Assembly (NCBI RefSeq): GCF_014066305.1
Contig: NW_023501070.1
Span: 496,001-560,000, forward strand
From: Letharia columbiana
Taxonomy: Eukaryota; Ascomycota; Lecanoromycetes; Lecanorales; Parmeliaceae
DNA length: 64,000 bases
Direction: 5' to 3'
The notes under the pieces were generated by a model, which saw nothing but the letters and a program-made list of their open reading frames with translations, did not search any database and was not told where the DNA came from. Every line of letters begins with the position of its first letter. Positions within the stretch are counted from its first letter, which is position 1. Position numbers and translations under genes: made by a program. This document shows, in pieces, positions 13,655 through 24,430 of this stretch.

Positions 13655-14664
13655 TACCTCTATTTTCTTAATTATTAAGAAATTAAAATCGCGATTTTAG
13701 TATTCTTATCTAAAAAATTAAAAAAGTACTTTTCTTAAATAGTCTTATAACGATAACTTATAACGTTCTAAAAACTTCCCAGATTTTAATAATTATATAA
13801 GATATTAAGAATATTAAATTATAGAAGAACTTAATTATTTATTCTATTATAGAATAAAGATTTAATAAATTCTTAGATTTTCTCGAGATAATCTTAGCGG
13901 TAAAAAAATAATTAAGATAAATTTTTAAAGTTCGCGATATATTCTTACTTTTTATATTTTACTTATAAGATTAAAATAAAAATCTTTTTAAATTTAAGAG
14001 TAGATTATTTAATATAGTAAATAGATTTCGTAAAGTTTTTAGATTATAAAAATAAGTAATAGTAAGAGTATATAGGAAATATAAATTTTCGATATTTAAT
14101 TATCGGGGGGTATTAAAATCGTAGATTTTTTTTACCTCTATATTCTTAATTATTAAAAAATAAAAAAGTTTTCGTAAGTATTCTTCTTTCGATAATTGGA
14201 AATTGAAACTTCTAAAATAACTTTATAACGATAAATTATAATTCTCTAAAAACTTTATAACTATTAAAAGATATAATAAAGATTACGATTTTCAATTTTT
14301 AGAATATTTAAATTATCTACTGTATAGTAAAATAAAAATCTATCAAATTCTTAAGATTTTTTTAATAAGTCTTGGCGATTATAGAATAGTCGAGATAACT
14401 TTTTAACGTTAAGCGTATATTCTTAATTTATATTATATCTTACGATATCTAAATTAAAATCTTCTAAGATTCTTAAAATCAATTTATTTAGTATTATGAG
14501 AAAAGATTATAAAAATTGTAGATTATAAAGACTGGTGGTTGTAAAGCTATTCAAGAAATTTCAATTTTTGGTTTTCGAGGGGGGGGGTGCTTGCGGGAAC
14601 TTTTTTGTTTCCCAATGATTAAGAATATAGGGGTAGTTTCCCAATGATTAAGAAAACAGGGGTA
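13655..14664. mobile_element. Nested inverted-repeat (MITE-like) elements next to gene island 1
   Basis: Inner element: 14132-14178 is the inverted match of 14590-14635 (about 46 bp, differences nearly all C/T or G/A transitions). Outer ends: 13655-13682 pairs with 14637-14664. The two right-hand ends lie back to back as direct copies of GTTTCCCAATGATTAAGAA. The right ends are unmutated while the left ends are RIP-converted. There is no ORF. Confidence 0.55.
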
Positions 14665-14832
14665 CTCCGCCTACCCCATTCTACCTCTCGTCTCAACACA
14701 GGGCAAGGTGATGTGATACACAGACTTTCTGAATCACCTGGAAGATCGAAAATATCATGGCAACCTTCAGTCGATCGAAAAGCGGAGCATGATATGAACG
14801 TTTTGCACTAAGACGTGTAACTTTGACTCCCC

Positions 14833-16530
14833 ATGTCAGGGATATCTCCCCCTGGAGCTCATCATGAGAATTTCACAGCATGGGCAAAACAGCAAGGAGT
14901 CCAGGTCAACGGCGTGGGGCCAGCAAGCATCTCCGGGCATGGGTTGGGAATCGTCGCGCAGCGCAGAATTGAGGTTACAAAACAATGGTCTTCGATCGAG
15001 GATCAACAGGCTGAATGTGGTGGTAGGCTGGTGAAGTGCTTTGCGACGTGCCGGCTTCTGTGCTTTTGACCATCAATACGATCCCGGAGAGTTTCAGACA
15101 ACTGCATAAAGAAATCACTGTCCATGGTCTTCTGGCTTCTTTCCTTGCGTTCGGTGGTCCTGATACATCTCGTTATTCTCATTGGAAGAAATCATGGCCT
15201 TCAATGCAAGATTTTCAAGAGTCAATGCCAATTCTTTGGCCATCCTTCATGAGAGAAACTCTTGACAATGATGGAAACCCAAACTACACGCTTGGGCGCC
15301 GCGAATATCCGGCGTTCATTCTCCCGCCTGCTGTTGCAGGTCGATGGGCCCACTATCAAATGCGTGAATTCTGGAAAATCAGGGATACAGCCCCTATGTA
15401 TCGACAAGAGAAGAAACTCAAAGCGGACTGGAACGTTGTCTCCAAACTTTTTCCGGACAAAACTTTATCGGAATACACCTACTATTGGCTCATTGTCAAT
15501 ACGCGAAGTTTCTATTTCGAAGTATCAGGCATGAAGGCTACACAGAATCATGACGATCGCATGGTCTTATGTCCTTTCGTTGACTACTTCAACCACAACG
15601 ATCACGGGGTGAGTTTCTTGCGTTAATGCGTGTTTGGCAGGACGAATACTGAGTGATAGTGCGGTGTGTATTTCAGTGTGAAGGGCTATACGGTCACTAG
15701 CGACCGCACCTATGGTACTATGCAATGCCTCTAGACAGAGTAAGCCAAAGGAATTCGACTGATATAGAATAGATATTGGCGAACAGATCTTCACGTCTTA
15801 CGGGTACGTACATCTTCCAAGAAAATACTTCCAGTTCGGGACCATCGTCCGGGTTGCGAGACAGAGGAGCAAGAAGATCTCAATGTCCCTTCGAGCTCTC
15901 TCATTGCTCGGAATTAATGTCCTCAGAAGAAATATTGATTCCGAATCTTTACAGAAGTCATAGCAATGATTTCCTGCTCTGCGAATGTAGGTGAATTGTC
16001 ATTCCAATATTTGACGTTGTACTTCGGCTCAGGTCTCAGATGGCTTCATTCTGGAGAATAATAGACATGATTGCTTACCGCTCGATGACTTCTTTTCCGG
16101 AACGCAAATCAATGGATATCTGAAGAACAGCCTCGAGAAAGCTGGGTACTTGGGGTATTTGGCTTTCAAAGATGCAGTTCATACCTAGTTAATCTGATTC
16201 GTTGCCAGGACTTATACTCTTGATAGCGACGGCGTCTGTTTTCGAACTCAAGTTGCGATACGAAGGCAGGCGCTGAACACCTATCACTGGAACAAGTTTG
16301 TGGCGGGTGTCGACTCTGAGGATGAAAAAAGTAGGGTCGCTGCAGCGACATTACTGCAGAATCGCGTGTTGCTACCCTACGAGGCAGAGGCAGAGGAAGC
16401 ATTGCAACGCTTGGAGAAGACTGGCGACGCAATACCACCAGGCGCGAAGGATACGCTGATTAATAGATGGAAGCAGATAAGAGACATGATACAGCAGGCT
16501 TTGCTGATCCACGGAGGTCGGAGAGCATGA
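14833..16530 (+). CDS. SET-domain protein lysine methyltransferase (RKM / Rubisco-LSMT-like)
   Basis: Seven exons are predicted: 14833-14973, 15027-15608, 15660-15714, 15773-15803, 15955-15986, 16040-16154 and 16209-16530, giving 425 residues. The split SET domain begins with GHGLGIVA (exon 1) and has the CPFVDYFNHNDHG motif (N236-H237) at the end of exon 2. It continues through SDRTY, GEQIFTSYGSHSND and CEYGF (Y269, Y281), and is followed by a helical region typical of the LSMT substrate-binding domain. Yeast relatives (Rkm enzymes) methylate ribosomal-protein lysines; that substrate is inference here. Exons 4 and 5 are only 31 and 32 nt. For exons 3 and 4 the chosen acceptors are the only ones that keep frame and family spacing. 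The start is the ATG at 14833, only about 170 bp from RIP-mutated repeats. It converges on the next gene. Confidence 0.85.
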
Positions 16531-16725
16531 TCAAGAGGAGTGACGAATCAAAGCAACGAGCACAGCAAGTTTTCAGCAGTAACATTGACGCTCCCGAGGT
16601 GGACACATACAATGTCACTCTTCCAAAACAGCTGCATTGAGCTTCGGTAGCCCTATCAAGCCTAATAAAGTAGATATATCCGTTTAGCAATGTACATACG
16701 TCTGCAACACTGGGAACATCCTTCG

Positions 16726-18453
16726 TCAACTTCTTTGACCAGCAAGCGGCAGTAGATCAGCGTTCTCCTGATATGTGTTCTTGTTCTTCCCTTTGACCAT
16801 GTGCATAAGCATGTAATTCATGACACAATGAATTCCCATCTCTTCGCCTCGCTTGACGATGTATCCATTGATGTAGTCAATCTCGGTAAGCCTTCCAGAC
16901 CGGATATCCTGCACCATAGAGCTATGGTTTTCGGCAGTCGTGTTGGCTATTAAAAAAACCATCCTCTCGAGTCGCAGAGTATCGAAGCGCATGTTGACGT
17001 TAGGGACGTTACTCAGCTCTGGCAAAGATTTGATGACGACAGATATTTCAGCCAGTAAAAGCCTGACGACTCTTTGGAAATAGAAATTGTACAGTAACGC
17101 CCCGTTCTTGCAGTCAAGAATGGCCGTCAAAGGGTTGATGATGCAATTGACGGCGAGCTTGTCGAGCTGTTGTTGAAGAATGTCTGTTGGAGGAAAACCC
17201 ACCGCGACGAAGACGGCTGTCCTTGTCATGGTCCGCATGAGGTAGCGAGCGGAAGGCGATAGCCGGTTCAGGGCTTCTAGCTTTATAGATTCGCCTATAG
17301 GCACTCGTGGCAGGACTCCTAAGGCAATGGTCCCCTCGCCAGCGTGGACGACGGAGAAGGGGCGATTTGAGTAGAGACCATGACTGACTACGCCAACGAT
17401 ATACGTTGGCCGATACTTTTCGTTGGGGAAGAGTTTTTTATTAACCTCATCGATCATGCCCATTCCGTTCTGAAGAAACAATATCGAAGAGTCTTGGGTG
17501 AGGCGATGGGCAACTGCCTGTATAGCCTTTACGGTCTGAGGGGCTTTCACGGAGACAATGAGATGATGGATCATCTCTTCCTGCTCATCAGGAATCCGGA
17601 TCTGTTCCGGTGCCGTCATGTCCTTTTCTTTATGTTGCGCTTCGTCCACCTCCTGCTCAGCTTGTGCAAACCAGGCATTGACCTCCGTTTCCGGCGTCAA
17701 AGGCTCACTAGCTCCTGGTAGGCTCTCTTCTGAAGCAATTCTAATACCCGGACGATCCTTCTGAAGGCTGTCATCTGCCACCGGATTGCTCTCCTCCAGG
17801 GTTGGCGCATTGACAGCCGGAACAGCTCCAGTCTTCGAAGTCAAACCTCTTGTTAAAGAATCTTCTTGTACCTCTACTCCGGTCTTGTTCGACAAGCCCT
17901 CTTTCTTCCCGGAGCGGTTCCCGACTGGCGTCGAGGAGTCCTCCAACAATCGACGGACAGCCTCGGCTTCGAATCCCCGTCTTGTTTCCTTCATGCCACG
18001 TGTTATGATTTCTATCGAGCAATCATGGTATTCCCATACGCGAAGCTGGCGGCGACGTAAGAGAAGGGTGATAGGTGGTCGATTGGGGATCCCGGCGAGC
18101 GAGTGCGCGACGAATGCTCCCAGATTGCCTGCGCCTAAGATATGGATTCTCTTTAACGCTTCGTGCCTTCTGGAATGGGAATGACTTGGATAAAGAGTCT
18201 TGTCTTCGGCGAGAGAATCGTCGGTGCTATCTGTACTCTCTTCATCGAGTGCTGCATCTCCACCTACTTCCTCATCTTTCCGTCGAGGCCACCAATAATG
18301 TGGACGTGTGGAAGTAAAATGTCGTTGAGTGACCGCCCGGTCCAGCCAAACGTCACCGCAAGACCATATTGAGGATCGGTGTATCGTCTTGGCCAAAGAC
18401 CGTGTGAGCGGCCTCCAATGGGCGCGCTGAGACAGGATGAGCAGCGTGACCAA
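16726..18453 (-). CDS. 2-dehydropantoate 2-reductase family protein (PanE/ApbA), likely mitochondrial
   Basis: One long open frame of about 575 residues. It has a Rossmann motif GAGNLG (about 107-112), then SVKAPQT (about 301-307), FLQNGMG (about 326-332) and KLAVNCIINPLTA with the probable catalytic lysine (about 432). It ends with a C-terminal domain carrying SSMVQDIRSGRLTEIDYING, including the conserved acidic residue (about 525). Bacterial enzymes are about 300 residues; here there is an Arg/Ser/Thr-rich N-terminus of about 100 residues and an acidic insertion (about 172-292). The family reduces ketopantoate with NADPH, but many fungal paralogues are unproven. The open frame has no ATG before residue 153, so the true start must be upstream. 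A candidate is ATG at 18583 with a 40-nt intron 18461-18500, which joins in frame and gives 605 residues; this is low confidence. Confidence 0.8.
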   Translation of the reverse strand: MVTLLILSQRAHWRPLTRSLAKTIHRSSIWSCGDVWLDRAVTQRHFTSTRPHYWWPRRKDEEVGGDAALDEESTDSTDDSLAEDKTLYPSHSHSRRHEALKRIHILGAGNLGAFVAHSLAGIPNRPPITLLLRRRQLRVWEYHDCSIEIITRGMKETRRGFEAEAVRRLLEDSSTPVGNRSGKKEGLSNKTGVEVQEDSLTRGLTSKTGAVPAVNAPTLEESNPVADDSLQKDRPGIRIASEESLPGASEPLTPETEVNAWFAQAEQEVDEAQHKEKDMTAPEQIRIPDEQEEMIHHLIVSVKAPQTVKAIQAVAHRLTQDSSILFLQNGMGMIDEVNKKLFPNEKYRPTYIVGVVSHGLYSNRPFSVVHAGEGTIALGVLPRVPIGESIKLEALNRLSPSARYLMRTMTRTAVFVAVGFPPTDILQQQLDKLAVNCIINPLTAILDCKNGALLYNFYFQRVVRLLLAEISVVIKSLPELSNVPNVNMRFDTLRLERMVFLIANTTAENHSSMVQDIRSGRLTEIDYINGYIVKRGEEMGIHCVMNYMLMHMVKGKNKNTYQENADLLPLAGQRS

Positions 18454-18773
18454 ATGCTGCCTATTAAGTTTCTCAGATTATTGTAGCATATCAAGTGTAC
18501 TTATTCTTCAAAGACTCCCAGACTCCCACAGAGTATACGAGAATCAATTGACAGGATATAGTATGTACATGGAGGACGTGCATCGAATAATCGTCTTCGA
18601 TCTGTTGAGTTGCTGCTAAGCGCCAAGTTTGCCGCCACGTCTAAGGTACCTTACGGTACATCCTTAGCGAATGACACGAATGGTATTTTTTTGAAAAAGC
18701 TTTATGATAAGAAATAATTCGCGAAGAATAAGCGAGCGCTAAGCTGACGTAGATGTTCGTCAAAAAATCTCCC

Positions 18774-18988
18774 TTATATTAAATTCTTTATATTAAATTC
18801 TTTATATTAAATTCTTTATATTAATTCTTTATATTAATTCTTTTTTATTTTTTTTTTAAATTCTTTATATTAAATTCTTTATATTAATTCTTTATATTAA
18901 ATTCTTTATATTAAATTCTTTATATTAAATTCTTTATATTAAATTCTTTATATTAAATTCTTTATATTAAATTCTTTATATTAAATTC
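18774..18988. repeat. 14-bp AT minisatellite
   Basis: About fourteen head-to-tail copies of ATTCTTTATATTAA, interrupted once by a T-rich stretch near 18840-18857. It marks the junction of gene island 1 with the AT-rich block. Confidence 0.9.
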
Positions 18989-18992
18989 TTTT

Positions 18993-19270
18993 AGTATCTA
19001 ATTTCTTAATTATTAAGAAACGAAAAAGTTTCCGTAAGTATTCTCTCTCTCGAAGATTAAAAGTTAATACTTTAAAAATAACTTTATAACGATAGATTAT
19101 AATTCTCTAAAAACTTTATAAATATTAAGATTTCTACTTTTTAATATATTCTAATTTACTATTTAATAAAATAAAATAAATTTAGCTTTTTTAGATTTTT
19201 TATAAAATCTTAGTAATTATAAAATCGTTAAGATAACTTTTTAATATAAAAAATATATTTTTACTTTATA
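18993..19270 (+). mobile_element. Partial copy of the 14.13-kb inverted-repeat element
   Basis: 18993-19039 matches the left end at 14132-14178, and the following 220 bases remain colinear with 14178-14420, differing by transitions. The same element family therefore flanks gene island 1 on both sides. The other end is not found here. Confidence 0.5.
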
Positions 19271-19555
19271 ATATATTAATATATATAATAGAATAAGATA
19301 GAGTTAAATTAAAGTATTTTAAATTTATATATATAATTAATTATAGATTTTAATTCGTTATACTTTTTAATTAAAACTATAAATTAATAAATTAATATTT
19401 ATAACTATTAAAACCTCTTTTCTTAGTTTTAATTTTTAATAACTTTATTATCTTCTATTAAAATTTTAAATTTTTTTTCTAAATTATATATCTTATTAAT
19501 TTTAATTTTAATTATAATATTATATTTTATATTATATTATATTCTAATCTTAATA

Positions 19556-20165
19556 TACGAGTAAAGGTTTATAAATTAAATTTATATTTTTTTTTTTAAT
19601 TAGAGGCATTTAGAGCTGTCGAGTAAATTTAATAAGCGAACTTTTAATAGATGATATTTAAATTCCTTGCCTTTAAATATCTATAAGACTAAATTTAGTA
19701 ATTCCTTTTTTTTCTAAAAGCCCACATTTCGTTCTATAATTTAAAAAAAAAAATCTCAAAATTTTAATAGAAAATAAAAAAGTTATTCTAAAATCAAATA
19801 ATGTATATCTAATTAGAGCTATTCGGCTGTCGAGCGAACTTTAATAAGCGATATTTGAATTCCTTACGCTTTAATAATTATAAGACTAAATTTAGAAATT
19901 CTTTTTTTTTCTCTAAAAGTCTAGATTTCGTTCTATAATTTAAAAAAAAATCTTAAAAATTTAATAGAAAATAAAAAAGTTATTCTATATATTAATAATA
20001 TATATCTATTATTTTTTAAGAATTATAAACGCTAATTTATTTATTCGCGATAACTTAGATAGTCTAGTTAAAAAGCGTAGAGAACCTAAATTTATAATTA
20101 GCTATATATATAAATTTAAGATTTTTAAGCTTAGCTCTATCTTATTCTTTTATATATATTAATAA
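19556..20165 (+). repeat. Family A, plus orientation, partial dimer
   Basis: It starts with the ACGAGTAAAGG motif, repeats the GAGCGAACTTT-containing half near 19800-19870, and ends at the TATATATATTAATA tail. It is RIP-converted except for small patches. Confidence 0.55.
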
Positions 20166-20238
20166 TAAAAAACTAAAAAAAAATCTAAGAGAATATAAAA
20201 AGCGATTTTTATATTTTTTAAGTATTTTTAAAGGGAAG

Positions 20239-20813
20239 TGATACACGTACACCCCCTTTTGATACATGTACACCCCGTTTTGATACATGTACACCCCCTC
20301 CAAATCCGATTAGCTTCCGCGCGGCCGCTAGCCGCATAAGGTATAAACCTCGCACATAGCTTCCTAGGGAATATTGCCGAGACTCTTAGTGGTAGCAAGG
20401 CAAGCCTTCCCAGATCTCTCGAATGATGAGGTCTTTAGATTATCCTTCTATGGCGATAGCTGATTAGCTGGCTACCCTCTCTCGTTACTACTAGAAATAC
20501 GCCTATCGTACTCGAATATTCACTACCTATTAGCCACCTATCCTTCCTACAGCTGAAAGATATCAAACATAATCTCGTTACCCTGTATGTAAGCTGGCGT
20601 ACCACATCTACCTCGCTATCGATTACCTCGCTATCCGCCTCGTATAGCCCTACCTCTTTCGACCCTACTCCGGCTATATGCGAGGTTTATACCTTATGCG
20701 GCTAGCGGCCGCGCGGAAGCTAATCGGATTTGGGGGGGTGTACATGTATCAAAAGGGGGTGTACATGTATCAAAAGGGGGTGTACGTGTATAAAAAGGGG
20801 TGTACGTGTATTA
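20239..20813. mobile_element. GC-balanced 575-bp inverted-repeat element that escaped RIP
   Basis: Inverted ends of about 115-135 bp: 20239-20354 pairs with 20679-20813. The outer part of each arm is an array of about 21-bp units (TGATACATGTACACCCC plus spacer), three on the left and four on the right. The inner part (20298-20354, 20679-20735) is almost perfectly matched and includes GCGCGGCCGC. The roughly 325-bp centre has normal composition and no ORF. Weak inverted similarity extends a few bases beyond each end (AAGGGAAG and CATTCCTT). The architecture suits a non-autonomous DNA transposon with subterminal transposase-binding repeats. The superfamily is unknown and no target duplication is clear. 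Confidence 0.7.
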
Positions 20814-20875
20814 CATTCCTTTTTAAATCGAGATAATAATAATTAATTAATATAATAGCGTAATAAACTTTAATA

Positions 20876-21302
20876 ATTATTAGTATATATAAAAGAATAA
20901 GATAGAGCTAAACTAGAAAATCTTAAATTTATATATATAGCCAATTATTAATTTATTAGATCTACGCTTTTTAATTAGATACCGCGGGTAAATAAATTAG
21001 CGTTCGCAATTATTAAAAATCTCTTCCCCTACTTTTAACCTTTTAATAACTTTACTATTTTCTATTAAAATTTTAAGATTTTTTTTTTAAATTATAGCCC
21101 GAAATATGCGCTTTTCAATAATGAAATTTTTTTGAAATTCGGTCTTATAATTATTAAAGCGCAAGGAATTTAAAAATCGCTTATCAAAGTTCGCTCGATA
21201 GCCGAACAGCCCGCTCATCAAAGTTCGCTTATTAAAGATCGCTTATCTACTTACTCGATAGCCCTAATTAAATAAATAACTATAAATTTAATTTATAAAC
21301 CT
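20876..21302 (-). repeat. Family A, minus orientation
   Basis: Begins with the complement of the TATATACTA tail and ends at the complement of the ACGAGTAAAGG start. It has relatively preserved patches near 20975-21010 and 21120-21250. Confidence 0.55.
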
Positions 21303-21722
21303 TTACTTATCTTAATATAAATATATATAAAAAAAATAAGATAAAACTAAGCTAGAGAATCTTAAATTTATATATAAACTTAATTATAAATTCGAAGTTA
21401 TTATATCTTTTAACTAGACTATCTAAGTTAGCTCGCTAGCTCTTTTAAGCTCTCTTATTAAAAAAATAGATATATATTATTTATAAACTAAATAACTTTT
21501 TTATTCTCTATTAAAATCTTTTAATTTTTTTATAAATTATAAAGTATAGTTTATACTTTTTAACACTAAAATAATTATAGAATTTAATCTTATAATTATT
21601 TAAAAAAAATTAATTATCGCTTATTAAAGTTCGCTTATTAAAGTTTACTTATTAAATTTACTCGATAGCTTTAATTAAAAATTTAAATTATAAATTTAAT
21701 TTATAGATTTAAACTCGTATTA
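21303..21722 (-). repeat. Family A variant, minus orientation
   Basis: A shorter, more diverged copy abutting the previous one head to tail. It is closely similar to the copy at 41125-41518. Confidence 0.45.
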
Positions 21723-21852
21723 TTATATAACTTTATAAATTTAAACTTAATTAATAAAAAAATATAAAATAAAAAATAAAAATTTATATTTCTTTAACTT
21801 TTTTTCTCTAATTATTATATAATCGAGTTTAAATTAATAAAGTTATATAATA

Positions 21853-22250
21853 GTATACTAAACGAGTAAATATTTATAAATTAAATTTATAATTATTTTT
21901 TTAATTAGAGCTATCGAGTAAATTTAATAAGCGATCTTTAGTAAGCGATATTTAAATTCCTTATCTTTAAAGAACTATAAGATTAAATTTTAGAATTTTT
22001 CATTTTTAGAAAGCGTAAATAGTAGTCTATAATTTAAAATTAAAATTAAATTTTAATAGAAGATAGTAAAGTTATTAAAAGATTAAAAGTAGAAAAAGAG
22101 ATTTTAATAATTATAAACGCTAATTTATTTACTCGCGATATCTAATTAAAAAGCGTAGATCTATTAAATTTATAATTAACTATATATATAAATTTAAGAT
22201 TTTCTAGCTTAGCTCTATCTTATTCTATTATATATACTAATATTATAAAT
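21853..22250 (+). repeat. Family A variant, plus orientation
   Basis: Starts AACGAGTAAATATTTATAAA-like and ends TATATACTAATA. It is the same shorter form as the copy at 39285-39612. Confidence 0.5.
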
Positions 22251-22600
22251 TTTAATAGATTATAAGTTCTAGTAAATACGAGTAAGCTCGCTTACGATCT
22301 CGACTATTAATAATAACGAATTTATTCAAAGACGATTTAAAGATATTAATAAGAGCTTTATAAGATAAATAGAAAGAATATAACTTTTTTAAATATTTAA
22401 TAATATTTAGATAAGAGATAGCGAGAGTAAGTATATTAATAAACTAATAAACTAATAAACTAATAAACTAATAAACTAATAAACTAATAAAGAAATATAA
22501 TTATATAAAAAAGTTAAAGATTTATTATTTAATTTTTAAGGCGTTTATTAAAATATAAATATTATCTCGATTAAGCTCTTTCGAGTATATTACCTTTTTA
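22251..22600 (+). repeat. Repeat B with an 8-bp microsatellite, upstream of copia copy A
   Basis: Colinear with 10240-10500. It contains about seven copies of TAATAAAC at 22436-22491 that are absent from the 10-kb copy. Its right edge abuts a primer-binding-site-like sequence at 22601, so it may contain the 5' LTR of copia copy A, although it does not resemble the 151-bp LTRs elsewhere. Confidence 0.4.
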
Positions 22601-24430
22601 ATAGATTATAAATCTAAGCTATACTCGATAATTATTTTAGTAATAATATAATCTATCGCTATAACTGCGATTATCTTTAGATATTTATATCTATTATAAT
22701 AAAGATAACTATAATTATAAAAGACTTTATTAATCTCTTTATTATAGAAAATTTTTATTTTAAAATAATTATTCTAGATTTAAATAATTATAATTCGCTT
22801 ATAATTTAAAGGCTAAGAGCTATATTTAAACGCTCTCGCTTTTTATTTAAGATAATATAAAGCGAGTTAAGATATATTATATCTAATTAAAATTATTAAA
22901 ATTACTATATAATTAATTATATTATATTATTACTAAAATCTCTAAAATATTATTAACTTTTCTATATAAAATACGCTAAATAAAGAGATAATATATTCTT
23001 ATTTATATATTATAAATATTAAAGAATTAGATAATAAGTATCTAAACTTTATATTTATTTAATTATAAAATATTTATAATAAAGATTGAGAATTAGCTAC
23101 TCTAGCTATTACTAAAAGAAATATAATTTAAAAGAAATTAATCTTAGCTTTAACGCTAACTACGTAATTTCTAATTATTATTAATAGAGATATATTAATT
23201 AAAAGAGTAAGAATTTTAGCCTTAAAAGTAAAAGAGAAAAGAAATTTTTATTATTATAAAGAAGCCTTAATATAAATACTCGTTTTAAAGATAAAATACT
23301 TTAATAATAAGTAAATAATTTTATAATTAATCTCGATTTTAAACTTTAATCGAGTTAATTTTAGAGAAGATAAATAAAGCTTTTAGTTATTAAGATAATT
23401 AATATAATCTTAATAATATAATATTATATTTATATATAAGAGATAAATTTCTATTATTATAACGTTTTTAAATTATCTTAATATCTCTAATATTCGTTAA
23501 TTATTTAACTTTTTAATAGAATATTATTCGCTATTTCGAGTATTAATAGATAATAAATCTTTATAAATAAAGATTTAAGCTATATCGAGTTAATCTTAAA
23601 GCTTAATAAGATTTTTCTTATACGCTTAAATTTCTAATATATTATAAAAAATATTTTAATAATAAGAGTAAGTATATATTAAGCTTTTTTATTAATTTTA
23701 ATTTAATATTAAAATAATTAATCTCTAAATCTTTATTAAAGCTAATCTTTAATAAAAACCTCTTTAATTTTTAAACGCGCTCGATTTCGTTAATATTATC
23801 TATTCTAATTATTTCTCTAAGCTCTATTAATATATAAATTTTATTCTTAAATTTAAACTTTAATAGAGCGAGCTTATTTAGCTTATCTAGTTTATTCTCT
23901 AATAAAGAGAGCTTATTAAATCTCTAAGTATTATATCTTTTAAGAAATCTAAAATCTTAATCTCTTTAAATCGTTTTAATAATATTAATAAGTTTAAAGA
24001 TATTTTTAATTATTAAATTTAAAAGTAATAATTTAAGAATAAATTAAAGCTATTTAGATTATAGCGCTATATTAAAAAAAATTATATAAAATTAATTATT
24101 AATATTATTATTATTAAATTTTAAATCGATAGCTAATTATAGATATAAGATTAAATTTATATTATATTAAAATCGCGCTATAAAAAGAACTTATATTTTA
24201 AAATTAAGAATAAGATTAATGCTAAAGAAGTCTAAGAGACTCTAAATAAGTTTAAATCTTAAGACTTAAATATTCTTAATTTTATATTTAAAAAGATAAA
24301 TAATATTATTCTTATAAGATATAATAACGATCTTTAATTCTACGTTAATAGATTTATAAAGATTTTAGATAAGTTCGATAATTTATTCTTAAAGCTAAAG
24401 TTCGATAAGAATTAAAAGATCTATTACTTT

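Noticed and set aside
15762..15772. Apparent frameshift (pseudogenisation) in the SET gene
   Set aside because: It arises only if the acceptor at 15767 is used; the next AG five bases on restores frame and the conserved spacing DRxYxxGE.
15776..15994. Open frame through the 151-nt intron of the SET gene
   Set aside because: Splicing 15804-15954 out joins TSYG to SHSNDF exactly as the SET family requires; the intron ORF has no resemblance to anything.
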